A stretch of 64,000 bases of DNA from Isoperla grammatica (taxonomy: Eukaryota; Arthropoda; Insecta; Plecoptera; Perlodidae), in the NCBI GenBank assembly GCA_945910005.1, contig CAMDTW010000147.1, positions 1 to 64,000 on the forward strand, read 5' to 3'. The notes beneath the pieces are model-generated. The model was not told the origin of the DNA. It saw only the letters and a program-made list of their open reading frames with translations, and searched no databases. The position numbers and the translations under genes were made by a program. Of the stretch, positions 18,913-33,027 are shown piece by piece (within the stretch, counting starts at the first letter, position 1; the number at the start of each line of letters is the position of its first letter).

Positions 18913-21900
18913 CTTGTGCCCTCTCTGAATACTATACCTTTATATCGCATCCCGGCATCCCTAGCCAGTCCGCGCCTGCTGTGCCCTCTCTGAATACTAT
19001 ACCTTTATATCGCATCCCGGCATCCCTAGCCAGTCCGCGCCTGCTTGTGCCCTCTCTGAATACTATACCTTTATATCGCATCCCGGCATCCCTAGCCAGT
19101 ACGCGCCTGCTTGTGCCCTCTCTGAATACTATACCTTTATATCGCATCCCGGTATCCCTAGCCAGTCCGCGCCTGCTTGTGCCCTCTCTGAATACTATAC
19201 CCTTATAACGCATCCCGGCATCCCTAGCCAGTCCGCGCCTGCTGTGCCCTCTCTGAATACTATACCCTTATATCGCATCCCAGCATCCCTAGCCAGTCCG
19301 CGCCTGCTTGTGCCCTCTCTGAATACTATACCTTTATATCGCATCCCGGCATCCCTAGCCAGTCCGCGCCTGCTTGTGCCCTCTCTGAATACTATACCCT
19401 TATATCGCATCCCGGCATCCCTAGCCAGTCCGCGCCTGCTTGTGCCCTCTCTGAATACTATACCCTTATATCGCATCCCGGCATCCCTAGCCAGTCCGCG
19501 CCTGCTTGTGCCCTCTCTGAATACTATACCTTTATATCGCATCCCGGCATCCCTAGCCAGTCCGCGCCTGCTGTGCCCTCTCTGAATACTATACCCTTAT
19601 ATCGCATCCCGGCATCCCTAGCCAGTCCGCGCCTGCTGTGCCCTCTCTGAATACTATACCTTTATATCGCATCCCGGCATCCCTAGCCAGTCCGCGCCTG
19701 CTGTGCCCTCTCTGAATACTATACCTTTATATCGCATCCCGGTATCCCTAGCCAGTCCGCGCCTGCTTGTGCCCTCTCTGAATACTATACCTTTATATCG
19801 CATCCCGGTATCCCTAGCCAGTCCGCGCCTGCTTGTGCCCTCTCTGAATACTTTACCCTTATATCGCATCCTGGCATCCCTAGCCAGTCCGCGCCTGCTT
19901 GTGCCCTCTCTGAATACTATACCTTTATATCGCATCCCGGTATCCCTAGCCAGTCCGCGCCTGCTTGTGCCCTCTCTGAATACTATACCCTTATATCGCA
20001 TCCCGGTATCCCTAGCCAGTCCGCGCCTGCTTGTGCCCTCTCTGAATACTATACCCTTATATCGCATCCCGGTATCCCTAGCCAGTCCGCGCCTGCTTGT
20101 GCCCTCTCTGAATACTATACCCTTATAACGCATCCCGGCATCCCTAGCCAGTCCGCGCCTGCTTGTGCCCTCTCTGAATACTATACCCTTATATCGCATC
20201 CCGGTATCCCTAGCCAGTCCGCGCCTGCTTGTGCCCCCTCTGAATACTATACCCTTATATCGCATCCCGGTATCCCTAGCCAGTCCGCGCCTGCTTGTGC
20301 CCTCTCTGAATACTATACCCTTATATCGCATCCCGGTATCCCTAGCCAGTCCGCGCCTGCTTGTGCCCTCTCTGAATACTATACCCTTATATCGCATCCC
20401 GGTATCCCTAGCCAGTCCGCGCCTGCTGTGCCCTCTCTGAATACTATACCCTTATATCGCATCCCGGTATCCCTAGCCAGTCCGCGCCTGCTTGTGCCCT
20501 CTCTGAATACTATACCCTTATATCGCATCCCGGTATCCCTAGCCAGTCCGCGCCTGCTTGTGCCCTCTCTGAATACTATACCCTTATATCGCATCCCGGT
20601 ATCCCTAGCCAGTCCGCGCCTGCTTGTGCCCTCTCTGAATACTATACCCTTATATCGCATCCCGGTATCCCTAGCCAGTCCGCGCCTGCTTGTGCCCTCT
20701 CTGAATACTATACCCTTATATCGCATCCCGGTATCCCTAGCCAGTCCGCGCCTGCTTGTGCCCTCTCTGAATACTATACCCTTATATCGCATCCCGGTAT
20801 CCCTAGCCAGTCCGCGGCTGCTGTGCCCTCTCTGAATACTATACCCTTATATCGCATCCCGGTATCCCTAGCCAGTCCGCGCCTGCTTGTGCCCTCTCTG
20901 AATACTATACCCTTATATCGCATCCCGGCATCCCTAGCCAGTCCGCGCCTGCTGTGCCCTCTCTGAATACTATACCCTTATATCGCATCCCGGTATCCCT
21001 AGCCAGTCCGCGCCTGCTTGTGCCCTCTCTGAATACTATACCCTTATATCGCATCCCGGTATCCCTAGCCAGTCCGCGCCTGCTGTGCCCTCTCTGAATA
21101 CTATACCCTTATATCGCATCCCGGCATCCCTAGCCAGTCCGCGCCTGCTTGTGCCCTCTCTGAATACTATACCTTTATATCGCATCCCGGCATCCCTAGC
21201 CAGTCCGCGCCTGCTTGTGCCCTCTCTGAATACTATACCTTTATATCGCATCCCGGCATCCCTAGCCAGTCCGCGCCTGCTTGTGCCCTCTCTGAATACT
21301 ATACCTTTATATCGCATCCCGGCATCCCTAGCCAGTCCGCGCCTGCTTGTGCCCTCTCTGAATACTATACCTTTATATCGCATCCCGGCATCCCTAGCCA
21401 GTCCGCGCCTGCTGTGCCCTCTCTGAATACTATACCCTTATATCGCATCCCGGTATCCCTAGCCAGTCCGCGCCTGCTGTGCCCTCTCTGAATACTATAC
21501 CCTTATATCGCATCCCGGTATCCCTAGCCAGTCCGCGCCTGCTTGTGCCCTCTCTGAATACTATACCCTTATATCGCATCCCGGCATCCCTAGCCAGTCC
21601 GCGCCTGCTGTGCCCTCTCTGAATACTATACCCTTATATCGCATCCCGGTATCCCTAGCCAGTCCGCGCCTGCTTGTGCCCTCTCTGAATACTATACCCT
21701 TATATCGCATCCCGGTATCCCTAGCCAGTCCGCGCCTGCTGTGCCCTCTCTGAATACTATACCCTTATATCGCATCCCGGCATCCCTAGCCAGTCCGCGC
21801 CTGCTTGTGCCCTCTCTGAATACTATACCTTTATATCGCATCCCGGCATCCCTAGCCAGTCCGCGCCTGCTTGTGCCCTCTCTGAATACTATACCTTTAT

Positions 21901-24900
21901 ATCGCATCCCGGCATCCCTAGCCAGTCCGCGCCTGCTTGTGCCCTCTCTGAATACTATACCTTTATATCGCATCCCGGCATCCCTAGCCAGTCCGCGCCT
22001 GCTTGTGCCCTCTCTGAATACTATACCTTTATATCGCATCCCGGCATCCCTAGCCAGTCCGCGCCTGCTGTGCCCTCTCTGAATACTATACCCTTATATC
22101 GCATCCCGGTATCCCTAGCCAGTCCGCGCCTGCTGTGCCCTCTCTGAATACTATACCCTTATATCGCATCCCGGTATCCCTAGCCAGTCCGCGCCTGCTG
22201 TGCCCTCTCTGAATACTATACCCTTATATCGCATCCCGGTATCCCTAGCCAGTCCGCGCCTGCTGTGCCCTCTCTGAATACTATACCCTTATATCGCATC
22301 CCGGTATCCCTAGCCAGTCCGCGCCTGCTGTGCCCTCTCTGAATACTATACCCTTATATCGCATCCCGGTATCCCTAGCCAGTCCGCGCCTGCTGTGCCC
22401 TCTCTGAATACTATACCCTTATATCGCATCCCGGCATCCCTAGCCAGTCCGCGCCTGCTGTGCCCTCTCTGAATACTATACCCTTATATCGCATCCCGGC
22501 ATCCCTAGCCAGTCCGCGCCTGCTGTGCCCTCTCTGAATACTATACCTTTATATCGCATCCCGGCATCCCTAGCCAGTCCGCGCCTGCTGTGCCCTCTCT
22601 GAATACTATACCCTTATATTGCATCCCGGCATCCCTAGCCAGTCCGCGCCTGCTGTGCCCTCTCTGAATACTATACCCTTATATCGCATCCCGGCATCCC
22701 TAGCCAGTCCGCGCCTGCTGTGCCCTCTCTGAATACTATACCCTTATATCGCATCCCGGCATCCCTAGCCAGTCCGCGCCTGCTTGTGCCCTCTCTGAAT
22801 ACTATACCCTTATATCGCATCCCGGCATCCCTAGCCAGTCCGCGCCTGCTGTGCCCTCTGAATACTATACCCTTATATCGCATCCCGGCATCCCTAGCCA
22901 GTCCGCGCCTGCTGTGCCCTCTCTGAATACTATACCCTTATATCGCATCCCGGCATCCCTAGCCAGTCCGCGCCTGCTGTGCCCTCTCTGAATACTATAC
23001 CCTTATATCGCATCCCGGCATCCCTAGCCAGTCCGCGCCTGCTTGTGCCCTCTCTGAATACTATACCTTTATATCGCATCCCGGCATCCCTAGCCAGTCC
23101 GCGCCTGCTGTGCCCTCTCTGAATACTATACCCTTATATCGCATCCCGGCATCCCTAGCCAGTCCGCGCCTGCTGTGCCCTCTCTGAATACTATACCCTT
23201 ATATCGCATCCCGGCATCCCTAGCCAGTCCGCGCCTGCTGTGCCCTCTCTGAATACTATACCTTTATATCGCATCCCGGCATCCCTAGCCAGTCCGCGCC
23301 TGCTTGTGCCCTCTCTGAATACTATACCCTTATATCGCATCCCGGTATCCCTAGCCAGTCCGCGCCTGCTTGTGCCCTCTCTGAATACTATACCCTTATA
23401 TCGCATCCCGGCATCCCTAGCCAGTCCGCGCCTGCTGTGCCCTCTCTGAATACTATACCCTTATATCGCATCCCGGTATCCCTAGCCAGTCCGCGCCTGC
23501 TGTGCCCTCTCTGAATACTATACCCTTATATCGCATCCCGGTATCCCTAGCCAGTCCGCGCCTGCTGTGCCCTCTCTGAATACTATACCATTATATCGCA
23601 TCCCGGTATCCCTAGCCAGTCCGCGCCTGCTTGTGCCCTCTCTGAATACTATACCCTTATATCGCATCCCGGCATCCCTAGCCAGTCCGCGCCTGCTGTG
23701 CCCTCTCTGAATACTATACCCTTATATCGCATCCCGGTATCCCTAGCCAGTCCGCGCCTGCTTGTGCCCTCTCTGAATACTATACCCTTATATCGCATCC
23801 CGGTATCCCTAGCCAGTCCGCGCCTGCTTGTGCCCTCTCTGAATACTATACCCTTATATCGCATCCCGGTATCCCTAGCCAGTCCGCGCCTGCTTGTGCC
23901 CTCTCTGAATACTATACCCTTATATCGCATCCCGGCATCCCTAGCCAGTCCGCGCCTGCTGTGCCCTCTCTGAATACTATACCCTTATATCGCATCCCGG
24001 TATCCCTAGCCAGTCCGCGCCTGCTTGTGCCCTCTCTGAATACTATACCCTTATATCGCATCCCGGTATCCCTAGCCAGTCCGCGCCTGCTTGTGCCCTC
24101 TCTGAATACTATACCCTTATATCGCATCCCGGCATCCCTAGCCAGTCCGCGCCTGCTGTGCCCTCTCTGAATACTATACCCTTATATCGCATCCCGGCAT
24201 CCCTAGCCAGTCCGCGCCTGCTGTGCCCTCTCTGAATACTATACCCTTATATCGCATCCCGGCATCCCTAGCCAGTCCGCGCCTGCTTGTGCCCTCTCTG
24301 AATACTATACCCTTATATCGCATCCCGGTATCCCTAGCCAGTCCGCGCCTGCTTGTGCCCTCTCTGAATACTATACCCTTATATCGCATCCCGGCATCCC
24401 TAGCCAGTCCGCGCCTGCTTGTGCCCTCTCTGAATACTATACCCTTATATCGCATCCCGGCATCCCTAGCCAGTCCGCGCCTGCTGTGCCCTCTCTGAAT
24501 ACTATACCCTTATATCGCATCCCGGCATCCCTAGCCAGTCCGCGCCTGCTTGTGCCCTCTCTGAATACTATACCCTTATATCGCATCCCGGTATCCCTAG
24601 CCAGTCCGCGCCTGCTTGTGCCCTCTCTGAATACTATACCCTTATATCGCATCCCGGCATCCCTAGCCAGTCCGCGCCTGCTTGTGCCCTCTCTGAATAC
24701 TATACCCTTATATCGCATCCCGGTATCCCTAGCCAGTCCGCGCCTGCTTGTGCCCTCTCTGAATACTATACCCTTATATCGCATCCCGGTATCCCTAGCC
24801 AGTCCGCGGCTGCTGTGCCCTCTCTGAATACTATACCCTTATATCGCATCCCGGTATCCCTAGCCAGTCCGCGCCTGCTTGTGCCCTCTCTGAATACTAT

Positions 24901-26347
24901 ACCCTTATATCGCATCCCGGCATCCCTAGCCAGTCCGCGCCTGCTGTGCCCTCTCTGAATACTATACCCTTATATCGCATCCCGGTATCCCTAGCCAGTC
25001 CGCGCCTGCTTGTGCCCTCTCTGAATACTATACCCTTATATCGCATCCCGGTATCCCTAGCCAGTCCGCGCCTGCTTGTGCCCTCTCTGAATACTATACC
25101 CTTATATCGCATCCCGGTATCCCTAGCCAGTCCGCGCCTGCTGTGCCCTCTCTGAATACTATACCCTTATATCGCATCCCGGCATCCCTAGCCAGTCCGC
25201 GCCTGCTGTGCCCTCTCTGAATACTATACCCTTATATCGCATCCCGGTATCCCTAGCCAGTCCGCGCCTGCTTGTGCCCTCTCTGAATACTATACCCTTA
25301 TAACGCATCCCGGCATCCCTAGCCAGTCCGCGCCTGCTTGTGCCCTCTCTGAATACTATACCCTTATATCGCATCCCGGTATCCCTAGCCAGTCCGCGCC
25401 TGCTTGTGCCCCCTCTGAATACTATACCCTTATATCGCATCCCGGTATCCCTAGCCAGTCCGCGCCTGCTTGTGCCCTCTCTGAATACTATACCCTTATA
25501 TCGCATCCCGGTATCCCTAGCCAGTCCGCGCCTGCTTGTGCCCTCTCTGAATACTATACCCTTATATCGCATCCCGGTATCCCTAGCCAGTCCGCGCCTG
25601 CTGTGCCCTCTCTGAATACTATACCCTTATATCGCATCCCGGTATCCCTAGCCAGTCCGCGCCTGCTTGTGCCCTCTCTGAATACTATACCCTTATATCG
25701 CATCCCGGCATCCCTAGCCAGTCCGCGCCTGCTTGTGCCCTCTCTGAATACTATACCCTTATATCGCATCCCGGTATCCCTAGCCAGTCCGCGCCTGCTT
25801 GTGCCCTCTCTGAATACTATACCCTTATATCGCATCCCGGTATCCCTAGCCAGTCCGCGCCTGCTTGTGCCCTCTCTGAATACTATACCCTTATATCGCA
25901 TCCCGGTATCCCTAGCCAGTCCGCGGCTGCTGTGCCCTCTCTGAATACTATACCCTTATATCGCATCCCGGTATCCCTAGCCAGTCCGCGCCTGCTTGTG
26001 CCCTCTCTGAATACTATACCCTTATATCGCATCCCGGCATCCCTAGCCAGTCCGCGCCTGCTGTGCCCTCTCTGAATACTATACCCTTATATCGCATCCC
26101 GGTATCCCTAGCCAGTCCGCGCCTGCTTGTGCCCTCTCTGAATACTATACCCTTATATCGCATCCCGGTATCCCTAGCCAGTCCGCGCCTGCTGTGCCCT
26201 CTCTGAATACTATACCCTTATATCGCATCCCGGCATCCCTAGCCAGTCCGCGCCTGCTTGTGCCCTCTCTGAATACTATACCTTTATATCGCATCCCGGT
26301 ATCCCTAGCCAGTCCGCGCCTGCTTGTGCCCTCTCTGAATACTATAC
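18883..26347 (+). repeat. 65/66-bp satellite array, about 114 units
   Basis: Near-identical monomers with ATCCCTAGCCAGTCCGC, GTGCCCTCTCTGAATAC and a TATA-rich stretch (CTTATATCGCATCC). Two length forms differ by one T (GCTTGTGCC versus GCTGTGCC). A common C/T difference (CCGGCATCC versus CCGGTATCC) and rarer markers define higher-order blocks. The 66-bp form is 22 codons long, so long repetitive open frames appear on both strands and break at each 65-bp unit; they are not genes. Confidence 0.97.
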
Positions 26348-29300
26348 AAGAAGAGTAAGGTTCACATGCGCCTGCAGGACCCTAGTCTTGTACCACCTGA
26401 GGTGGTCCCACGCGCCTTCTAGGTGGCCGCACTGGCCTTTAGCGCTAGCCAAGAAGAGTAAGGTTCACATGCGCCTGCAGGACCCTAGTCTTGTACCACC
26501 TGAGGTGGTCCCACGCGCCTTCTATGTGGCCGCACTGGCCTTTAGCGCTAGCCAAGAAGAGTACGGTTCACACGCGCCTGCAGGACCCTAGTCTTGTACC
26601 ACCTGAGGTGGTCCCACGCGCCTTCTAGGTGGCCACACTGGTCTTTAGCGCTAGCCAAGAAGAGTACGGTTCACACGCGCCTGCAGGACCCTAGTCTTGT
26701 ACCACCTGAGGTGGTCCCACGCGCCTTCTAGGTGGCCGCACTGGCCTTTAGCGCTAGCCAAGAAGAGTACGGTTCACACGCGCCTGCAGGACCCTAGTCT
26801 TGTACCACCTGAGGTGGTCCCACGCGCCTTCTAGGTGGCCGCACTGGCCTTTAGCGCTAGCCAAGAAGAGTACGGTTCACACGCGCCTGCAGGACCCTAG
26901 TCTTGTACCACCTGAGGTGGTCCCACGCGCCTTCTATGTGGCCGCACTGGCCTTTAGCGCTAGCCAAGAAGAGTACGGTTCACACGCGCCTGCAGGACCC
27001 TAGTCTTGTACCACCTGAGGTGGTCCCACGCGCCTTCTAGGTGGCCGCACTGGCCTTTAGCGCTAGCCAAGAAGAGTAAGGTTCACGTGCGCCTGCAGGA
27101 CCCTAGTCTTGTACCACCTGAGGTGGTCCTACGCGCCTTCTAGGTGGCCGCACTGGCCTTTAGCGCTAGCCAAGAAGAGTTCGGTTCACACGCGCCTGCA
27201 GGACCCTAGTCTTGTACCACCTGAGGTGGTCCCACGCGCCTTCTAGGTGGCCGCACTGGCCTTTAGCGCTAGCCAAGAAGAGTTCGGTTCACACGCGCCT
27301 GCAGGACCCTAGTCTTGTACCACCTGAGGTGGTCCCACGCGCCTTCTAGGTGGCCGCACTGGCCTTTAGCGCTAGCCAAGAAGAGTTCGGTTCACACGCG
27401 CCTGCAGGACCCTAGTCTTGTACCACCTGAGGTGGTCCCACGCGCCTTCTAGGTGGCCGCACTGGCCTTTAGCGCTAGCCAAGAAGAGTTCGGTTCACAC
27501 GCGCCTGCAGGACCCTAGTCTTGTACCACCTGAGGTGGTCCCACGCGCCTTCTAGGTGGCCGCACTGGCCTTTAGCGCTAGCCAAGAAGAGTAAGGTTCA
27601 CATGCGCCTGCAGGACCCTAGTCTTGTACCACCTGAGGTGGTCCCACGCGCCTTCTAGGTGGCCGCACTGGCCTTTAGCGCTAGCCAAGAAGAGTAAGGT
27701 TCACATGCGCCTGCAGGACCCTAGTCTTGTACAGCCTGAGGTGGTCCCACGCGCCTTCTAGGTGGCCGCACTGGCCTTTAGCGCTAGCCAAGAAGAGTAC
27801 GGTTCACACGCGCCTGCAGGACCCTAGTCTTGTACCACCTGAGGTGGTCCCACGCGCCTTCTAGGTTGCCACACTGGTCTTTAGCGCTAGCCAAGAAGAG
27901 TTCGGTTCACACGCGCCTGCAGGACCCTAGTCTTGTACCACCTGAGGTGGTCCCACGCGCCTTCTAGGTGGCCACACTGGTCTTTAGCGCTAGCCAAGAA
28001 GAGTATGGTTCACGTGCGCCTGCAGGACCCTAGTCTTGTACCACCTGAGGTGGTCCCACGCGCCTTCTAGGTGGCCGCACTGGCCTTTAGCGCTAGCCAA
28101 GAAGAGTAAGGTTCACATGCGCCTGCAGGACCCTAGTCTTGTACCACCTGAGGTGGTCCCACGCGCCTTCTAGGTTGCCACACTGGTCTTTAGCGCTAGC
28201 CAAGAAGAGTAAGGTTCACACGCGCCTGCAGGACCCTAGTCTTGTACCACCTGAGGTGGTCCCACGCGCCTTCTAGGTGGCCACACTGGTCTTTAGCGCT
28301 AGCCAAGAAGAGTAAGGTTCACATGCGCCTGCAGGACCCTAGTCTTGTACCACCTGAGGTGGTCCCACGCGCCTTCTAGGTGGCCGCACTGGCCTTTAGC
28401 GCTAGCCAAGAAGAGTAAGGTTCACATGCGCCTGCAGGACCCTAGTCTTGTACCACCTGAGGTGGTCCCACGCGCCTTCTAGGTGGCCGCACTGGCCTTT
28501 AGCGCTAGCCAAGAAGAGTAAGGTTCACATGCGCCTGCAGGACCCTAGTCTTGTACCACCTGAGGTGGTCCCACGCGCCTTCTAGGTGGCCGCACTGGCC
28601 TTTAGCGCTAGCCAAGAAGAGTAAGGTTCACATGCGCCTGCAGGACCCTAGTCTTGTACCACCTGAGGTGGTCCCACGCGCCTTCTAGGTGGCCGCACTG
28701 GCCTTTAGCGCTAGCCAAGAAGAGTAAGGTTCACATGCGCCTGCAGGACCCTAGTCTTGTACCACCTGAGGTGGTCCCACGCGCCTTCTAGGTGGCCGCA
28801 CTGGCCTTTAGCGCTAGCCAAGAAGAGTAAGGTTCACATGCGCCTGCAGGACCCTAGTCTTGTACCACCTGAGGTGGTCCCACGCGCCTTCTAGGTGGCC
28901 GCACTGGCCTTTAGCGCTAGCCAAGAAGAGTAAGGTTCACATGCGCCTGCAGGACCCTAGTCTTGTACCACCTGAGGTGGTCCCACGCGCCTTCTAGGTG
29001 GCCGCACTGGCCTTTAGCGCTAGCCAAGAAGAGTAAGGTTCACGTGCGCCTGCAGGACCCTAGTCTTGTACCACCTGAGGTGGTCCTACGCGCCTTCTAG
29101 GTGGCCGCACTGGCCTTTAGCGCTAGCCAAGAAGAGTTCGGTTCACACGCGCCTGCAGGACCCTAGTCTTGTACCACCTGAGGTGGTCCCACGCGCCTTC
29201 TAGGTGGCCGCACTGGCCTTTAGCGCTAGCCAAGAAGAGTTCGGTTCACACGCGCCTGCAGGACCCTAGTCTTGTACCACCTGAGGTGGTCCCACGCGCC

Positions 29301-30905
29301 TTCTAGGTGGCCGCACTGGCCTTTAGCGCTAGCCAAGAAGAGTTCGGTTCACACGCGCCTGCAGGACCCTAGTCTTGTACCACCTGAGGTGGTCCCACGC
29401 GCCTTCTAGGTGGCCGCACTGGCCTTTAGCGCTAGCCAAGAAGAGTTCGGTTCACACGCGCCTGCAGGACCCTAGTCTTGTACCACCTGAGGTGGTCCCA
29501 CGCGCCTTCTAGGTGGCCGCACTGGCCTTTAGCGCTAGCCAAGAAGAGTAAGGTTCACATGCGCCTGCAGGACCCTAGTCTTGTACCACCTGAGGTGGTC
29601 CCACGCGCCTTCTAGGTGGCCGCACTGGCCTTTAGCGCTAGCCAAGAAGAGTAAGGTTCACATGCGCCTGCAGGACCCTAGTCTTGTACCACCTGAGGTG
29701 GTCCCACGCGCCTTCTATGTGGCCGCACTGGCCTTTAGCGCTAGCCAAGAAGAGTACGGTTCACACGCGCCTGCAGGACCCTAGTCTTGTACCACCTGAG
29801 GTGGTCCCACGCGCCTTCTAGGTGGCCACACTGGTCTTTAGCGCTAGCCAAGAAGAGTACGGTTCACACGCGCCTGCAGGACCCTAGTCTTGTACCACCT
29901 GAGGTGGTCCCACGCGCCTTCTAGGTGGCCGCACTGGCCTTTAGCGCTAGCCAAGAAGAGTACGGTTCACACGCGCCTGCAGGACCCTAGTCTTGTACCA
30001 CCTGAGGTGGTCCCACGCGCCTTCTAGGTGGCCACACTGGTCTTTAGCGCTAGCCAAGAAGAGTAAGGTTACCACGCGCCTGCAGGACCCTAGTCTTGTA
30101 CCACCTGAGGTGGTCCCACGCGTCTTCTAGGTGGCCGCACTGGCCTTTAGCGCTAGCCAAGAAGAGTACGGTTCACACGCGCCTGCAGGACCCTAGTCTT
30201 GTACCACCTGAGGTGGTCCCACGCGCCTTCTAGGTGGCCACACTGGTCTTTAGCGCTAGCCAAGAAGAGTATGGTTCACACGCGCCTGCAGGACCCTAGT
30301 CTTGTACCACCTGAGGTGGTCCCACGCGCCTTCTAGGTGGCCGCACTGGCCTTTAGCGCTAGCCAAGAAGAGTACGGTTCACACGCGCCTGCAGGACCCT
30401 AGTCTTGTACCACCTGAGGTGGTCCCACGCGCCTTCTAGGTGGCCACACTGGTCTTTAGCGCTAGCCAAGAAGAGCAAGGTTCACATGCGCCTGCAGGAC
30501 CCTAGTCTTGTACAGCCTGAGGTGGTCCCACGCGCCTTCTAGGTGGCCGCACTGGCCTTTAGCGCTAGCCAAGAAGAGTACGGTTCACACGCGCCTGCAG
30601 GACCCTAGTCTTGTACCACCTGAGGTGGTCCCACGCGCCTTCTAGGTTGCCACACTGGTCTTTAGCGCTAGCCAAGAAGAGTAAGGTTCACACGCGCCTG
30701 CAGGACCCTAGTCTTGTACCACCTGAGGTGGTCCCACGCGCCTTCTAGGTGGCCGCACTGGCCTTTAGCGCTAGCCAAGAAGAGTAAGGTTCACATGCGC
30801 CTGCAGGACCCTAGTCTTGTACCACCTGAGGTGGTCCCACGCGCCTTCTAGGTGGCCGCACTGGCCTTTAGCGCTAGCCAAGAAGAGTAAGGTTCACAGG
30901 CGCCT
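26348..30905 (+). repeat. 103-bp satellite array, about 44 units
   Basis: Regular 103-bp monomers containing three palindromes: CCTGCAGG, ACCACCTGAGGTGGT and TAGCGCTA. The array starts directly where the 65/66-bp array stops, in the middle of one of that array's units. Marker variants recur at multiples of 103 bp, showing segmental amplification. Confidence 0.97.
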
Positions 30906-32290
30906 GCAGGACCCTAGTCTTGTCCCCTCTCCTTTGAGGTGGTCACACGCACCTTCTAGGTGGTCACACTGGCCTTTAGCTCTAGCCAAGAAGAGTAAGA
31001 TCACACGCGCCTGCAGGACGCTTTTCTTTCGGCACCTTTAAGGTGGTCCCACGCACCTTCTAGGTGGTCACACTGGCTTTTAAAGCTAGCCAAGATAAGT
31101 AAGGTTCACAGGCGCCTGCATGACCCTATTCTTCCGGCACCTTAAAGGCTGTCACACGGGCCTTTAGCGCTAGCCAAGAAGAGTAAGGTTCACAGGCGCC
31201 TGCATGACCCTATTCTTCCGGCACCTTTAAGGCTGTCACACGCACCTTCTAGGTGGTCACACGGGCCTTTAGCGCTAGCCAAGAAGAGTAAGGTTCACAG
31301 GCGCCTGCATGACCCTATTCTTCCGGCACCTTTAAGGCTGTCACACGCACCTTCTAGGTGGTCACACGGGCCTTTAGCGTTAGCCAAGAAGAGTTAGGTT
31401 CACAGGCGCCTGCATGACCGTATTCTTCCGGCACCTTTAAGGCTGTCATACGCACCTTTCAGGCGGTCCCACGCACCTTTAGGTGGCCACACTGGTCTTT
31501 AGCGCTAGCCAAGAAGAGTAAGGTTCACAGGCGCCTGCATGACCCTATTCTTCCGGCACCTTTAAAGCTGTCACACGCACCTTTCAGGCGGTCCCACGCA
31601 CCTTTAGGTGGCCACACTGGTCTTTAGCGCTAGCCAAGAAGAGTAAGGTTCACAGGCGCCTGCATGACCCTATTCTTCCGGCACCTTTAAGGCTGTCCCA
31701 CGCACCTTCTAGGTGGTCACACTGGCTTTTAAAGCTAGCCAAGATAAGTAAGGTTCACAGGCGCCTGCATGACCCTACTCTTCCGGCACCTTTAAGGCTG
31801 TCACACGCACCTTCTAGGTGGTCACACGGGCCTTTAGCGCTAGCCAAGAAGAGTACGGTTCACAGGCGCCTGCAGGACCCTATTCTTCCGGCACCTTTAA
31901 GGCTGTCACACGCACCTTTCAGGCGGTCCCACGCACCTTTAGGTGGCCACACTGGTCTTTAGCGCTAGCCAAGAAGAGTCAGGTCACAGACGCCTGCAGG
32001 ACCCTATTCTTCCGGCACCTTTAGGTAGGTCATACGCACCTTTCAGGCGGTCCCACGCACCTTTAGGTGGCCACACTGGTCTTTAGCGCTAGCCAAGAAG
32101 AGTCAGGTTCACAGGCGCCTGCAACTCTATTCTTCCGGCACCTTTAGGGTGGTCATACGCACCTTTCAGGCGGTCAGAGGCACCTTTGAGGTGGTCCCAC
32201 ACGCCTTTGAGGTGGTGGCACGCGCCTTATGGTGGTCACGCACCTTTCAGGTGGTCACACGCACCTATGAGACGGTCCCACGCGCCTGTA
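30906..32290 (+). repeat. Diverged edge of the 103-bp array
   Basis: Units here vary between about 70 and 130 bp. They keep TTTAGCGCTAGCCAAGAAGAGTAAGG at their core and replace the middle with CTATTCTTCCGGCACC and extra CACGCACCTT..GGTGG blocks. This is a typical decayed satellite border. It ends in a run of GGTGGTCACACGC-like pieces. Confidence 0.9.
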
Positions 32291-32696
32291 GTGCGAGTCT
32301 TCGCCGGTGAAAGCGCCATACAAACATACTCACAACTCGGTTGATAATAACTCGGCATGGATTTGATAATTGCGGTAAAAGAAAATAACGTGAGGCAATA
32401 ATATGTGACCGACACCTACCGATAAGAGATAAGGCTGCATTGCCGACCGGCGCATTGGTCGAACCCACTTCCTACGAACTGCGATAACTAACAGGTTTAG
32501 AACGCACGCTATCGTTTTGTGTCATTCATTAATACCTGTTGCACAGTTGTTGTAAGAAGGTTATTTTACCTTATGTACCTACCGACCTCCCACTATCTAT
32601 CTACCTTTCACCATTGGGTTTGATTCAAACCCAATGCTTTCACTACCTACTACCTACCTACTTTTCAGTTTCATTACTGAGTGGGTAGACTCTAAA
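32291..32696. other. No supported gene
   Basis: Short unique stretch between the satellite and simple repeats. The end contains CTACCTA-type runs. No coding or RNA signal. Confidence 0.5.
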
Positions 32697-32701
32697 TGTG
32701 A

Positions 32702-32764
<63 letters not shown>

Positions 32765-32815
32765 TATTGATTTATTGATTGATTTATTTATTTATTTATT
32801 TAGTTATTTAGTTAT

Positions 32816-32863
<48 letters not shown>

Positions 32864-32873
32864 ATAGTTAGTC

Positions 32874-32934
<61 letters not shown>

Positions 32935-32985
32935 CTTATTTACTTATTTACTTATTTACTTATTTAATTATTTAATTATTTATTT

Positions 32986-33027
<42 letters not shown>

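Noticed and set aside
18846..26350. Many open frames of 60-247 codons on both strands encoding a 22-residue repeat
   Set aside because: They follow from a 66-bp monomer (22 codons) without stops. They break at each 65-bp unit, occur in two antisense frames at once and have no independent coding signal.
17208..32290. CRISPR-like arrays
   Set aside because: The repeats are contiguous tandem monomers without unique spacers, in animal DNA.
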